64,000 nt of DNA from NCBI RefSeq assembly GCF_003121485.1, contig NZ_QAVX01000006.1, positions 1-64,000 on the forward strand, in the 5' to 3' direction. Source of the stretch: Dyella sp. C11. Its GTDB lineage: Bacteria; Pseudomonadota; Gammaproteobacteria; Xanthomonadales; Rhodanobacteraceae. The notes under the pieces are model-generated. The model was given only the letters and a program-made list of their open reading frames with translations, made no database searches and was not told the origin of the DNA. Of this stretch, positions 18,414 to 28,306 are shown in pieces (the stretch's first letter is position 1; each line of letters starts with the position of its first letter). The translations under genes were made by a program, and so were the position numbers.

Positions 18414-19816
18414 CCCACATCGATGCGCATCCGGCGAGCCTTCGCACCCGCCTGACGTGGCTGATCATCGCCGTGATGGTGGTGGTGCTGATTCCCCTGG
18501 GATGGATCAGCTACCGGCGCGAACTTCGGGAAATGAACGAGTTGCTCGATGGGCGCCTCGCGCAGGCGGGCCGCACGCTGGGCACGCTGATTGCGAACGG
18601 CCAGGTGCCCTTGCGCGATGCAGACCTGCCCGACATCCAGCAAAGCGGGGACAAGCATCGTCACGGCGTGGTGGTTTCCGTGCACCCCCACAACTACGAG
18701 CCGGAAGTGGGTTTTCAGGCCTACGATCCGCAAGGTGAACTGATCGCCGCCACGTCCAATTTCGCCGAACTGCCCCCGCCCACCAGCGAAGAGCGCGGCT
18801 TTCGCGACATCAGGCATCAGGGCAGCCAGTGGCGCACGTTCACGCTGCAGAACCGATGGCATCTGGTGATACGCATTGGCGAGCGATCGGACAACCGCAG
18901 CGACATCGCCCGTGGGCTGGTGATCGAACACACGCTGCCCTTGCTGATTGGCCTGCCGCTGCTTGCCCTGTTGGTAAGCCTGGCGGTGAAGCGCGGACTG
19001 CGCCCGGTCGCCGTGCTCACGGACATGCTGGACAAGCGCACGCCAGGCAGTCGCAAGCCCATGCCAGCCGACGTGGCGCCCAGCGAGATCAAACCGTTGA
19101 TCGTCGCGTTGAACCAGCAGCTGGAGCGTCTGGAAGATGCGCTTGATCGCGAACATCGCTTCGCCACCGACGTTGCGCACGAACTTCGCACACCGCTCGC
19201 AGCAACCATGATCCATCTCGAAAGCGCCATGATCGCGAACGATCAGGCCGAGGTGGAATTCACGGTGCGGCATGCGCAGCAAAGCATGGCGCGTCTTGGC
19301 CGGCGCATCGAGCAGATCCTGGCCATGGCCCGCCTCGAAGCGGGCGCGGCCTCGCAACAGCGCACGCCGATGGACCTGGTTCGCATCGCCACCGAGGTGA
19401 TCGAAGAACTCGCGCCACTCATTGCCGAGAAGGACATCGCCTTCGGCCTGGCCCACGACGATGACATGGTCGTGGTGCTTGGTCATGAAGTGGCGCTCAC
19501 CGCCATGTTCCGCAACCTGATCGAGAACGCGTTGCGCTACACCGAGACCGAAGGCCAGGTGGATGTATCCATCCGCCGTGACGGTGCGCAGGCCATCATC
19601 GACATCTGCGACAATGGGCCGGGCATTCCCGAGGATCGGCGGCAGGCGGGTTTCCAGCGTTTCCATCGCGAGGTGGAAAGTGCGACGCGAGGTTATGGGC
19701 TGGGCCTGAGTATCGTGCAGCGTGCGATCGAGTTGCATGAGGCGTCGATCGAGCTGCTGGAGTCGCCGCTGGGGCGGGGGTTGCTGGTTCGGATTCGGAT
19801 GGCGGCGGCTGGGTGA
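18410..19816 (+). CDS. Membrane sensor histidine kinase
   Basis: A 468-residue kinase pairing with the upstream regulator. The first membrane helix is LTWLIIAVMVVVLIPLGWI (about 15-33). A periplasmic domain of roughly 140 residues follows, then a second helix (LPLLIGLPLLALLVSLAV, about 181-198). The dimerisation/phosphotransfer helix carries H257 in ATDVAHELRTPL. The ATPase domain has the N-box NLIENALRY, G1 DNGPGIPEDRRQ and G2 GYGLGLSIVQ. The sensor domain contains histidines (DKHRHGVVV, HPHN), possibly relevant to ligand or metal sensing, but this is speculative. Confidence 0.92.
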   Translation: MTHIDAHPASLRTRLTWLIIAVMVVVLIPLGWISYRRELREMNELLDGRLAQAGRTLGTLIANGQVPLRDADLPDIQQSGDKHRHGVVVSVHPHNYEPEVGFQAYDPQGELIAATSNFAELPPPTSEERGFRDIRHQGSQWRTFTLQNRWHLVIRIGERSDNRSDIARGLVIEHTLPLLIGLPLLALLVSLAVKRGLRPVAVLTDMLDKRTPGSRKPMPADVAPSEIKPLIVALNQQLERLEDALDREHRFATDVAHELRTPLAATMIHLESAMIANDQAEVEFTVRHAQQSMARLGRRIEQILAMARLEAGAASQQRTPMDLVRIATEVIEELAPLIAEKDIAFGLAHDDDMVVVLGHEVALTAMFRNLIENALRYTETEGQVDVSIRRDGAQAIIDICDNGPGIPEDRRQAGFQRFHREVESATRGYGLGLSIVQRAIELHEASIELLESPLGRGLLVRIRMAAAG

Positions 19817-19844
19817 GCAACGACTTCTGAGTGTCGCCGAAAGG

Positions 19845-19944
19845 CACTGGATCCCCGCCTTCGCGGGGATGACGAGCTGAAGGGCTGCAAATCGTGCAGT
19901 TACCTAGCTATTACCTCACCGTCATCCCCGCGAACGCGGGAGGC
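19845..19944. repeat. Class A palindromes as an inverted pair
   Basis: CACTGGATCCCCGCCTTCGC (starting at 19845) and CGTCATCCCCGCGAACGCGGG (starting near 19920) are inversely oriented copies about 45 bases apart. They lie between the sensor kinase and the RND permease gene. Confidence 0.75.
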
Positions 19945-20095
19945 GCTGTTCAACGGCCGAAGGGCCGGTCATCCAGCGACTTTTCGCGTTAGCAGAAGCC
20001 CGCACAGCTCCCTTTCACCCTCCCAAAAGGTTCCCACAAGACTGCACTGGGATCATTCCAGGGTCGGGCCTTGGGCCCTCTGATCGCGGCGTCCC

Positions 20096-23000
20096 ATGCT
20101 TGGCCTTGTCCGAATCGCCCTGTCACGACCACTGACCTTCATCGTGTTGGCCGTGCTTATCCTCATTGCCGGACCGCTGGCTGCCCTGCGCACGCCGACC
20201 GACATCTTCCCGAACATCGGCATTCCGGTGATCAGCGTGGTGTGGAGCTACAACGGCCTGCCGCCGGACCAGATGTCCGGCCGCGTCGTGTACTACTACG
20301 AGCGCCAGCTCAGCACGTCGGTCAACAACATCGAGCACATCGAGTCGCAGTCGCTGCCCGGCATGGGCATCGTGAAGATCTTCTTCCAGCCGGGCGTGGA
20401 TATCCGCACGGCCACCGCGCAGGTCACCTCGATCTCGCAGACCGTGCTCAAGCAGATGCCGCCCGGCATTACCCCGCCACTGATCCTCAACTACAACGCC
20501 TCGACCGTGCCCATCCTGCAGATGGCGCTGTCGAGCAAGACGCTGTCCGAATCGAAGATCCTCGATCTGGGCCTGAACATCATGCGCCCGATGCTGACTT
20601 CCGTTCCTGGCGTTGCGGTGCCCACGCCCTACGGTGGCGCGGCGCGGCAGGTGACGCTGGATCTTGATCCGCGCGCACTCGCCGCCAACGGTCTTTCCGC
20701 GCAGGACGTAAGCAACGCGCTGGCGGCGCAAAACCAGATCATCCCGGTGGGCACCGCCAAGATCGGCACGTACGAGTACCACGTGCAGCTCAACAACAGC
20801 CCCGAGGCCATCGACGAACTCAACCAGCTGCCGGTGAAGACCGTGCACGGCGCCACCATCACTCTTGGCGACGTCGCCCACGTGCGCGATGGCGCCGCAC
20901 CACAGACCAACGTGGTGCGTGTGGATGGCAAGCGCGCGGTGCTCATGCCCGCACTGAAGGTGGGTGAAGCATCAACATTGGCTGTGGTGTCGGGCATCAA
21001 GCAGTTGATGCCGCTGGTGAAGGAATCCATTCCTTCCGACCTGAAGGTGACGCTGCTCAGCGATCAGTCCGTGTTCGTGAAGGACGCCATCAGCTCCGTG
21101 GCGCGCGAGGGCATCATCGCCGCCCTGCTCACGTCGGTGATGATCCTGATCTTCCTCGGCAGCTGGCGTTCCACGGTGATCATCGCGGTGTCGATCCCGC
21201 TGGCCATTCTCTCGGCCATCGCCCTGCTTTCGGCGTTCGGGCAGACACTCAACGTGATGACGCTGGGTGGCCTGGCACTGGCCGTCGGCATTCTGGTCGA
21301 CGATGCCACGGTTACCATCGAAAACATCAACTGGCATCTTGAACAGGGCAAGAGCGTCCATGACGCGATCATGGACGGCGCCAGGCAGATCGTGACGCCG
21401 GCCTTCGTCTCGCTGCTGTGCATCTGCATCGTGTTCGTACCGATGTTCCTTCTGGACGGCATCGCAGGCTTCCTGTTCCGGCCGATGGCGCTGGCGGTGA
21501 TCTTTGCCATGGTGTCTTCGTTCGTGCTGTCGCGAACGTTGGTGCCGACACTGGCGATGTACCTGCTGAAGCCGCATCACGTGGAAACGGGCCCGGGGGA
21601 CCACCCCGAGGACGCCTACCTCAATCATCACGAGGGTGACCAGCCGGCCAGGCGCAAGCGCAGCGCGTTGCTCACTTCCATGGTGACGTTCCAGCAGCGC
21701 TTCGAGCATCGCTTTGCCCAGGTGCGCGATGCCTATCACGCCACGCTGGCGGTGGCGCTTGCCAACCGCAAGCGCTTCATCGTGGGCTTCATGGTGTTCG
21801 TGCTTGCCTCGTTCGCGCTGGTGCCGTTCCTTGGCCGCGACTTCTTCCCGGATGTCGATGCCGGCGCGATTGCCTTGCACGTGCGTGCGCCGATGGGCAC
21901 GCGTGTGGAAGAGACAGCCGCCGAGTTCGACCGCATCGAAAACGCCATCCGCAAAGTGGTGCCACCCGATCAGCTGGAGACGGTGACCGACAACATCGGC
22001 CTGCCGTTGTCCGGCGTGAACATGGTCTACAACTCCAGCGGCACCATTGGCCCACAGGACGGCGACATCCAGGTGGAACTGAAGGAAGGCCACGCCCCCA
22101 CCGCCGACTTCGTGCGCGAACTGCGCGCCCGCCTGCCCCGCGAATTCCCCGGCACGCAATTCGCCTTCCTGCCGGCGGACATGAGCTCGCAGATCCTCAA
22201 CTTCGGCTCGCCCGCGCCGCTGGACGTGTCCATTGCCGGTCGTGACCTGAAGGCCAACGAGGCCTATGCCACCGAGATCATGAAGCGTCTACGCGAAGTA
22301 CCCGGCATCGCCGACGTTCGACTGCAGCAAAGCACCAGTTACCCGCAGCTCAACGTGACGGTGAACCGCACGCGCGCCGACATGCTCGGTGTCACCGAAC
22401 GCGACGTCACCAACACCATGGTGGCGTCCCTCGCCGGCAGCTCGCAGGTCGCACCCACGTTCTGGCTCAACCCGAAGAACGGCGTGTCCTATCCCATCGT
22501 CGCGGCCACGCCGCAATACAAGATGGACAGCATGTCCGACATCGCCGGCCTGCCGGTAACGCCGTCCAGCAAGGGCGCCAGCCAGGTGCTGGGTGGCCTG
22601 GCCACGTTCACGCGCGTGCCCAGCGCCGCCGTGGTGTCGCACTACAACATCATGCCGTCGTTCGATATCTATGCATCGGTGCAGGATCGCGACCTCGGCG
22701 CGGTGTCCGGCGACGTGCAGAAAGTGCTCGACCAGTTCGCATCATCGCGTCCCAAGGGCACGCTGGTGAGCCTGCACGGCCAGGTGAACACAATGAACGA
22801 GGCGTTCGGCGGCCTGATCTTTGGCCTCGTCGGCGCCATCGTGCTGATCTACCTGCTGATCGTGGTGAACTTCCAGTCGTGGCTGGACCCGTTCGTGATC
22901 ATCACCGCCCTGCCCGCCGCGCTCGCCGGCATTGTGTGGATGCTGTTCCTGTCGCACACCACGCTGTCGGTACCCGCGTTGACCGGCGCGATCATGTGCA

Positions 23001-23335
23001 TGGGCGTGGCCACCGCCAACTCCATCCTCGTCGTCAGCTTCTGCCGCGAGCGTCTTGCCGAACACGGTGACGCGTTGAAGGCCGCACTGGAAGCCGGCTT
23101 CACCCGCTTCCGCCCGGTCTGCATGACGGCGCTGGCCATGATCATCGGCATGTTGCCGATGGCACTGACGCACGAACAGAACTCGCCACTGGGTCGCGCC
23201 GTCATCGGCGGCCTGTTGTTCGCCACCTTTGCCACCCTGCTCTTCGTGCCGGTGATTTTCAGCATCGTGCACGGTCGTGAGCAGGCACAGCCGCAATCCG
23301 ATTCCGCTCTGGGAGAACCCGTCCATGTCGCATGA
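20096..23335 (+). CDS. RND efflux transporter permease
   Basis: A 1079-residue inner-membrane RND pump. It starts MLGLVRIALSRPLTFIVLAVLILIAGPLAALRTPTDIFP and has 12 predicted helices with two large periplasmic loops. Proton-relay aspartates D402-D403 are present in TM4 (GILVDDATVTIENI). The Lys that completes the relay in AcrB TM10 (K940) is replaced by Ala (A974 in GVATANSILVV). This variant occurs in a branch of HAE/HME-like RND proteins distinct from AcrB (family knowledge). The order permease, adaptor, outer-membrane factor differs from the common adaptor-first order. Substrates are unknown; antimicrobials or aromatic acids are possible. Confidence 0.92.
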   Translation: MLGLVRIALSRPLTFIVLAVLILIAGPLAALRTPTDIFPNIGIPVISVVWSYNGLPPDQMSGRVVYYYERQLSTSVNNIEHIESQSLPGMGIVKIFFQPGVDIRTATAQVTSISQTVLKQMPPGITPPLILNYNASTVPILQMALSSKTLSESKILDLGLNIMRPMLTSVPGVAVPTPYGGAARQVTLDLDPRALAANGLSAQDVSNALAAQNQIIPVGTAKIGTYEYHVQLNNSPEAIDELNQLPVKTVHGATITLGDVAHVRDGAAPQTNVVRVDGKRAVLMPALKVGEASTLAVVSGIKQLMPLVKESIPSDLKVTLLSDQSVFVKDAISSVAREGIIAALLTSVMILIFLGSWRSTVIIAVSIPLAILSAIALLSAFGQTLNVMTLGGLALAVGILVDDATVTIENINWHLEQGKSVHDAIMDGARQIVTPAFVSLLCICIVFVPMFLLDGIAGFLFRPMALAVIFAMVSSFVLSRTLVPTLAMYLLKPHHVETGPGDHPEDAYLNHHEGDQPARRKRSALLTSMVTFQQRFEHRFAQVRDAYHATLAVALANRKRFIVGFMVFVLASFALVPFLGRDFFPDVDAGAIALHVRAPMGTRVEETAAEFDRIENAIRKVVPPDQLETVTDNIGLPLSGVNMVYNSSGTIGPQDGDIQVELKEGHAPTADFVRELRARLPREFPGTQFAFLPADMSSQILNFGSPAPLDVSIAGRDLKANEAYATEIMKRLREVPGIADVRLQQSTSYPQLNVTVNRTRADMLGVTERDVTNTMVASLAGSSQVAPTFWLNPKNGVSYPIVAATPQYKMDSMSDIAGLPVTPSSKGASQVLGGLATFTRVPSAAVVSHYNIMPSFDIYASVQDRDLGAVSGDVQKVLDQFASSRPKGTLVSLHGQVNTMNEAFGGLIFGLVGAIVLIYLLIVVNFQSWLDPFVIITALPAALAGIVWMLFLSHTTLSVPALTGAIMCMGVATANSILVVSFCRERLAEHGDALKAALEAGFTRFRPVCMTALAMIIGMLPMALTHEQNSPLGRAVIGGLLFATFATLLFVPVIFSIVHGREQAQPQSDSALGEPVHVA

Positions 23336-24506
23336 CGCCACCATCGCCACGCCCACGCGAACGCCGAAGTTGGGACGCGCGGTGCGCATTGGGCTGGCTG
23401 TTGCCGTACTCGCCACCATCGCTGGCATTTCCGTGCGTGCCTACGACTACCACCGCGTGACCCAGTGGACCGACGCGCAGGTCACCCCCACCGTGCAGGT
23501 GGTGACGCCCGAAGGCAGCGGCGGCCTGCACGCCATGACGTTGCCTGGCCATCTGGATGCCTGGATCAGCGCACCCATCCATGCGCGCGTCAGCGGCTAC
23601 CTGAAGACCTGGAGCCGCGATATCGGCAGCCAGGTCACAGCCGGCCAGTCGCTGGCGGAAATCGATACACCCGAACTCGATCAGCAGTTCGAACAGGCCA
23701 AGGCCAACCTCGCCCGCGCGCAGGCCAACGCACGACTGGCCGCACTCACGGACAAGCGCTGGAAAAACCTGCTTACGTCCAACTCGGTTTCCAAGCAGGA
23801 AGCGGACGAAAAGGCCGGCGAAGCCGAAGCCGCACAGGCCAACGTACTGGGCGCACAGGCCGACGTGGATCGCATCGCCGCCATGGAAGCGTTCAAGCAC
23901 ATCACCGCGCCATTTGCTGGCACGGTGACGGCACGCAATACCGACATCGGCGACCTGATCAGCGCGAGCAGCGAAAGCGCGCCAGCGCTGTTCACCGTAT
24001 CCGACACCACGCGCATGCGCCTGTATGTGGAAGTGCCGCAGGGTTACGCCGATGCCATCCACCCCGACATGACGGTGCAACTAGATGTGCCCGATCATCC
24101 GGGTGAGCAGTTCACCGGCCATCTCATCGGCAACTCCGGCGCGGTGAACCAGGCCTCCGGTTCGCTGCTCACGCAGTTCGAAGTGGACAACCCGAAGGGT
24201 GAACTGCTTCCCGGCGCCTATGCCGAAGTGCACATTCCCATGACCGGCAACAGCCACACGCTGACCGTACCCGCCACCACGCTGATCTTCCGCGCGCAGG
24301 GGCCGCAGGTCGCCGTGGTCGGGGCCGACAACAAGGTCGTGCTGCGCGATGTGCATATCGCGATGGACCTGGGCGATCGCCTGCGCATCGACAAGGGACT
24401 GCAACCCGGTGATCGCGTCATCAATCACCCGGCCGACTCGCTCGCGCAAGGCGATGCCGTGCAGATAGCGAAAGCCGCCGACGACGGCGCTGCGAAGGCG
24501 GAGTGA
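23325..24506 (+). CDS. RND periplasmic adaptor (membrane fusion protein)
   Basis: A 393-residue HlyD-like adaptor linking the permease to the outer-membrane factor. An N-terminal membrane helix (VRIGLAVAVLATIAGISVRAY) is followed by the barrel-sandwich half ISAPIHARVSGYLKTWSRDIGSQVTAGQSLAEIDTPELDQQ, an alpha-helical hairpin (about 110-170, Ala/Gln-rich), the second lipoyl half ITAPFAGTVTARNTDIGDLI and the beta-barrel/proximal domains. The ATG at 23325 overlaps the permease gene by 11 bases and has GGGAGA upstream. No lipidation Cys is seen, so it is anchored by the helix. Confidence 0.9.
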   Translation: MSHDATIATPTRTPKLGRAVRIGLAVAVLATIAGISVRAYDYHRVTQWTDAQVTPTVQVVTPEGSGGLHAMTLPGHLDAWISAPIHARVSGYLKTWSRDIGSQVTAGQSLAEIDTPELDQQFEQAKANLARAQANARLAALTDKRWKNLLTSNSVSKQEADEKAGEAEAAQANVLGAQADVDRIAAMEAFKHITAPFAGTVTARNTDIGDLISASSESAPALFTVSDTTRMRLYVEVPQGYADAIHPDMTVQLDVPDHPGEQFTGHLIGNSGAVNQASGSLLTQFEVDNPKGELLPGAYAEVHIPMTGNSHTLTVPATTLIFRAQGPQVAVVGADNKVVLRDVHIAMDLGDRLRIDKGLQPGDRVINHPADSLAQGDAVQIAKAADDGAAKAE

Positions 24507-24511
24507 TCGCC

Positions 24512-25996
24512 ATGACTTGCAACCTTTCCCTGCTGCGTCGTGTTCTGCCGTTGGCACTCGTGGCGCTGCTTCCTGCGTGTTCACTCGCTCCTGCCTACAA
24601 AAAACCGGACGTTGGCCCCGTTCCCGACAGTTACGCGGGACAGACGGCGGACGGCCTCTGGTCGCCGGCGCATCCCACGGATACCGCGTCGCGCGGCCCG
24701 TGGTGGTCGGTGTACGCCAATCCGAAACTCGATCAGCTGGAACAGCAGCTCGATACGTCCAATCCGAGTCTTGCCGTTGCCCTTGCGCGCTACGACGCCG
24801 CACGCGCATTGCTGGGCGAGGCGCGCTCGGATCTTTATCCCACGCTCGGTGTCGATGCGTCCGATTCGCGCAATCGCCAGTCGAACAACCGACCGTTGCG
24901 CGGCAGCGGCCAGCCGAATGAATACAGCGCGGAAACCTTTGGCTTCGGCCTGGGCTACGAACTGGATCTTTGGGGACGCGTGCGCAACGAAGTCGCTGCG
25001 GGCAACGCCAACGCCACGGCCGCGGAAGCTGATCTGGCATCGGTGAAGCTCAGCCTGGAAGCGCAGCTGGCCGATCTCTATATCCGCCTGCGCGGCTACG
25101 ACGTGCAGGAACGCATCCTCCAGGACACGCTGAATGCCTACCAGCAAGGCCTGGACATGACGCAGCGCCGCTTCGAGGGCGGCATTGCTTCAGGCCTCGA
25201 TGTCAGCCGCGCCAAAGCGCAGCTGTCGGATGCGCAGGCGCAGGTATCCGAGGTGGTGGCGCAACGCGCGTTGACCGAACACGCCATGGCCACGTTGGTG
25301 GGTGAATCGGCATCGCGCTTCTCGCTGCCACCCGACAACTCGCCAATGAACGTACCGGCCATACCACTGGGCGTGCCATCGCAACTGCTGGAACGCCGTC
25401 CCGACATCGCGTCCGCCGAGCGACACGTGTTTGCTGCCAACGCTGAAATCGGCGTGGCACGCGCAGCGTTCTTTCCCCGGTTGAGCCTGTCGGCCGCGCT
25501 GGGCTTCCAGGACACCGGCATGGGCAACCTGCTCAGCACGGGCAACCGCTACTGGGCGCTGGGCCCCGACCTGGCGATGACACTGTTCGATGGCGGAAGG
25601 CGGCGCTCGAAAGTACAGGCTGCGCAGGCCAATCTCGACGCGTCAGCCGGCATGTACAAAGGTGTGGTGCTCAATGCGTTCCAGCAAGTGGAAGACAACC
25701 TCACGCTGTTGCAGCAGCTCGGCAAGGAAGCGCATCAGCAGGACGACGCGGCAAGCGCAGCCCACGATTCACAGACCATCGCCACCAACCGCTACCGCGA
25801 GGGCGCGGTGAACTATCTCGACGTGGTGAGTGCGCAAACCGCTGCACTGCAGGCAGAACGAAGCGCCGAACAAGTACGCACGCGGCGACTGCAGGCCAGT
25901 GTGGATCTGATCCGCGCGCTGGGCGGCGGATGGGATTCAGCTCAGCTGTCGGCCACCACCCATGCGGTGACCGACAGCGTGACCCAGGCCCGCTGA
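24512..25996 (+). CDS. Outer-membrane efflux lipoprotein (OprM/NodT family)
   Basis: A 494-residue TolC-like channel. The lipobox LLPAC places the acylated Cys at residue 23, followed by SLAPAYKKPDVGPVPDSY, the NodT-family start. Two outer-membrane efflux repeats carry the expected landmarks: FGFGLGYELDLWGRVRNEV in the first half and VPSQLLERRPDIASAERHVFAANAEIGVARAAFFPRLSLSA in the second. The ATG at 24512 is preferred to the GTG at 24503 because GGAG lies eight bases upstream and the signal peptide is better formed. Third gene of the RND operon. Confidence 0.92.
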   Translation: MTCNLSLLRRVLPLALVALLPACSLAPAYKKPDVGPVPDSYAGQTADGLWSPAHPTDTASRGPWWSVYANPKLDQLEQQLDTSNPSLAVALARYDAARALLGEARSDLYPTLGVDASDSRNRQSNNRPLRGSGQPNEYSAETFGFGLGYELDLWGRVRNEVAAGNANATAAEADLASVKLSLEAQLADLYIRLRGYDVQERILQDTLNAYQQGLDMTQRRFEGGIASGLDVSRAKAQLSDAQAQVSEVVAQRALTEHAMATLVGESASRFSLPPDNSPMNVPAIPLGVPSQLLERRPDIASAERHVFAANAEIGVARAAFFPRLSLSAALGFQDTGMGNLLSTGNRYWALGPDLAMTLFDGGRRRSKVQAAQANLDASAGMYKGVVLNAFQQVEDNLTLLQQLGKEAHQQDDAASAAHDSQTIATNRYREGAVNYLDVVSAQTAALQAERSAEQVRTRRLQASVDLIRALGGGWDSAQLSATTHAVTDSVTQAR

Positions 25997-26035
25997 CGCG
26001 ACGTTACCTACGTCGTTGCGTCCGCCTGGGGACCC

Positions 26036-26085
26036 AAGGAGCCTCTCATGAGGAGAGGGAGGGGAGGCACAAGAGGCTCCTTTAT
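26036..26085. terminator. Terminator between convergent genes
   Basis: AAGGAGCCTCT (26036-26046) and AGAGGCTCCTT (26072-26082) are perfect 11-base complements, followed on the plus strand by TTTAT. It sits between the convergent outer-membrane factor and SulP genes and probably ends the RND operon transcript. Confidence 0.6.
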
Positions 26086-26096
26086 CGCGGGCGGCA

Positions 26097-27608
26097 TCAC
26101 GCCGCGCGCCGCACGCCTTCCACGCGCTGGTTGAGTTGTTGCCAGTCCACAACAAGCTCACAACCGCGCGCTGAGGCGTTGCGACCCCATTCGCGCAGCA
26201 ATTCCAGACACGCCTGGTCGACGTGGTGAAGACGATCCACTTCCAGCTGCAGTCGCGTATTCGGCGGCACGCGTTCCAGCGTACGGGCCACGGAAGGCAC
26301 GCGCAGGAACGTGGCGGAGCCTTCCAGTCGCAGCGAGGCCGTGCCCGGTTCGTCGTGGTGATCCAACGCCACCTTGAGGCGCGAGGAACGCAACGCCAGG
26401 CGGAACAGCGACAGCGCGAAACCGATCAGCACGCCTGCCAGCAGATCCGTCGCGACAATGGCCACGGTGGTGCCCACGTAGATCCACGCGGTGCCCTTGC
26501 CGTATTCGGCCAACGACTTCACCTGCTTGAAGTTCACCATCTTGACGCCGGTGAACACCAGGATGCCGGCGAGACACGCCACGGGCGTCATGCGCATCAG
26601 CCACGGCAGCAGCGACGCAAACACCAGCAACAGGCCGCCGTGCATGATGGTCGCCATGCGCGTGGCGGAACCCGCCTGCACGTTGGCCGCACTGCGCACG
26701 ATCACGCCCGTCATCGGCAACGCACCCAGCAAACCACAGAGGGTGTTGCCGATACCTTGCGCGGTGAGCTCGCGATCGTAGTTGGTGCGCGCGCCGTCGT
26801 GCATGCGATCCACCGCAGCGGCGGACAACAGCGTTTCCGCACTGGCGATGAAGGCGAACGTGAGCGCGGCGATCATCAGCGACGGCTCAAGCAAGCCGGC
26901 CATGTTGCCGAAGCTCGGCAGCGACACGGCGGACAACAGGTTCGCCGGCACATCCACCGTTTTCACCGACAAGCCGCCGAACTGCACGATGGCCGTCAAC
27001 GACACCACGGCGAGCAATGCACCCGGCACGAAGCGCAGTTTCGCCGGGCGAAGTTTTTCCCAGCCCAGCATGATCGCGATGGTGGCCACGCCAACACCCA
27101 ACGCCGTCATGCTGCCGGAATCGCCCTGCACTGCATCGATCACGGCACCCGGAAGCGCAGCGAAGTTTTCCAGACCTCGCGCCTTGGGCAACGCGTCCAT
27201 CAACACGTGCAACTGCGACGCCACGATCAGCACGCCAATGCCCGACAGCATGCCCGCGACCACGGCCGGCGAACACATGCGGAACCACACACCCACGCGG
27301 CACAGGCCCGCGGCGATCTGGATAAGGCCGGCCAGCAACACCACCGGACCCAATGCCATCACGCCGTGCTCGCGAACAAGCTCGAACACGAGCACGGCAA
27401 GACCTGCCGCGGGACCACTGACCTGCAATGGCGAACCCGCGACCATGCCCACCACGATGCCACCCACGATGCCCGTGATCAGGCCCGCTGCCGGCGGCAT
27501 GCCGGAAGCGATGGCGATGCCCATGCACAAGGGCAACGCCACCAGGAACACCACGATGGAACCGAGCAGGTCGCGTCCGAACAATCCCTGCTTGAAATAG
27601 TTGCTCAT
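26097..27608 (-). CDS. SulP-family anion transporter with STAS domain
   Basis: A 503-residue SulP transporter. The membrane part (about 1-390) begins DLLGSIVVFLVALPLCMGIAIASGMPPAAGLITGIVGGIVVG and includes GSPLQVSGPAAGLAVLV and GALPMTGVIVRSAANVQAG, both SulP signatures. The C-terminal part (about 410-503) is a short STAS domain. Immediately downstream in the same operon order is a beta-carbonic anhydrase gene; with it, bicarbonate is the most likely substrate, though sulfate or other dicarboxylates cannot be excluded from sequence. The ATG at 27608 is preferred over a GTG one codon earlier. On the minus strand the carbonic anhydrase gene lies upstream and its stop is 14 bases from this start. 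Confidence 0.88.
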   Translation of the reverse strand: MSNYFKQGLFGRDLLGSIVVFLVALPLCMGIAIASGMPPAAGLITGIVGGIVVGMVAGSPLQVSGPAAGLAVLVFELVREHGVMALGPVVLLAGLIQIAAGLCRVGVWFRMCSPAVVAGMLSGIGVLIVASQLHVLMDALPKARGLENFAALPGAVIDAVQGDSGSMTALGVGVATIAIMLGWEKLRPAKLRFVPGALLAVVSLTAIVQFGGLSVKTVDVPANLLSAVSLPSFGNMAGLLEPSLMIAALTFAFIASAETLLSAAAVDRMHDGARTNYDRELTAQGIGNTLCGLLGALPMTGVIVRSAANVQAGSATRMATIMHGGLLLVFASLLPWLMRMTPVACLAGILVFTGVKMVNFKQVKSLAEYGKGTAWIYVGTTVAIVATDLLAGVLIGFALSLFRLALRSSRLKVALDHHDEPGTASLRLEGSATFLRVPSVARTLERVPPNTRLQLEVDRLHHVDQACLELLREWGRNASARGCELVVDWQQLNQRVEGVRRAA

Positions 27609-27622
27609 CACGACGGCAATCC

Positions 27623-28306
27623 TCAGGCAGCCGTCGCCGTGGGAGCCGCGAAACGCGCGTGCGGCGTGGCTTCGGGCACGTCGAACTTGCCGGGCTCGAT
27701 CTGCACGAAACGACCCTGCTGTGCGTCGAACGCCTTCAATTCGGCGTGGCCGATGTCATACACCCAGCCGTGGATGCGCAACTCGCCAGCTGCCATGGCC
27801 GCGGCCACCGCAGGCAAGGTGCGCAGATGCTCAAGCTGGCCGACCACGTTCTCTTCGGTGAGATGGCGCAAGCCTTCATCGCCCAGCAGGTTGGGACGGT
27901 TCTGCGCCACCACGTAGCGCGCCACATCGGCGTGCATCATCCACGCGGCGACGGACGGCATGTCCTTCACCCGCTCGGGATATTGCAGCGCTTTCATCGC
28001 ACCGCAATCGGAATGGCCGCAGATCACGATGTGCTTCACCTTGAGCACCTTCACCGCGTACTCGATGGCGGCCACCACGCCGCTCACGTGCTGCGCATAC
28101 GGTGGAACGATGTTGCCGATGTTGCGATACACGAACAGCTCACCCGGCTGCGCGGAGAACATCAGTTCCGGCATCACACGCGAATCGGCGCAGGTAATGA
28201 ACATGGTGTGGGGACTCTGACCCGACGCGAGCTGGCGAAACACTTCGCGCTGCGCGGGGAAAACATCGTTGCGGAACTGCTCGAAACCTTCGATCAAACG
28301 CTTCAT
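27623..28306 (-). CDS. Beta-class carbonic anhydrase
   Basis: A 227-residue zinc enzyme interconverting CO2 and bicarbonate. Zinc ligands are C39 and (from GHSDCG) H98 and C101; D41 and R43 of CADSR form the catalytic dyad. The fold markers YRNIGNIV and VSGVVAAIEYAV are present. The ATG at 28306 gives the standard N-terminus FEQFRNDVFP; an upstream extension in the same frame is rejected. It is the first gene of a two-gene unit with the SulP transporter, a pairing that supports bicarbonate uptake or supply for carboxylation. Confidence 0.93.
   Translation of the reverse strand: MKRLIEGFEQFRNDVFPAQREVFRQLASGQSPHTMFITCADSRVMPELMFSAQPGELFVYRNIGNIVPPYAQHVSGVVAAIEYAVKVLKVKHIVICGHSDCGAMKALQYPERVKDMPSVAAWMMHADVARYVVAQNRPNLLGDEGLRHLTEENVVGQLEHLRTLPAVAAAMAAGELRIHGWVYDIGHAELKAFDAQQGRFVQIEPGKFDVPEATPHARFAAPTATAA

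Noticed and set aside
26223-27917. 564-codon plus-strand frame across SulP and carbonic anhydrase genes
   Set aside because: Shadow of two well-supported minus-strand genes; His/Gln/Arg-rich nonsense.
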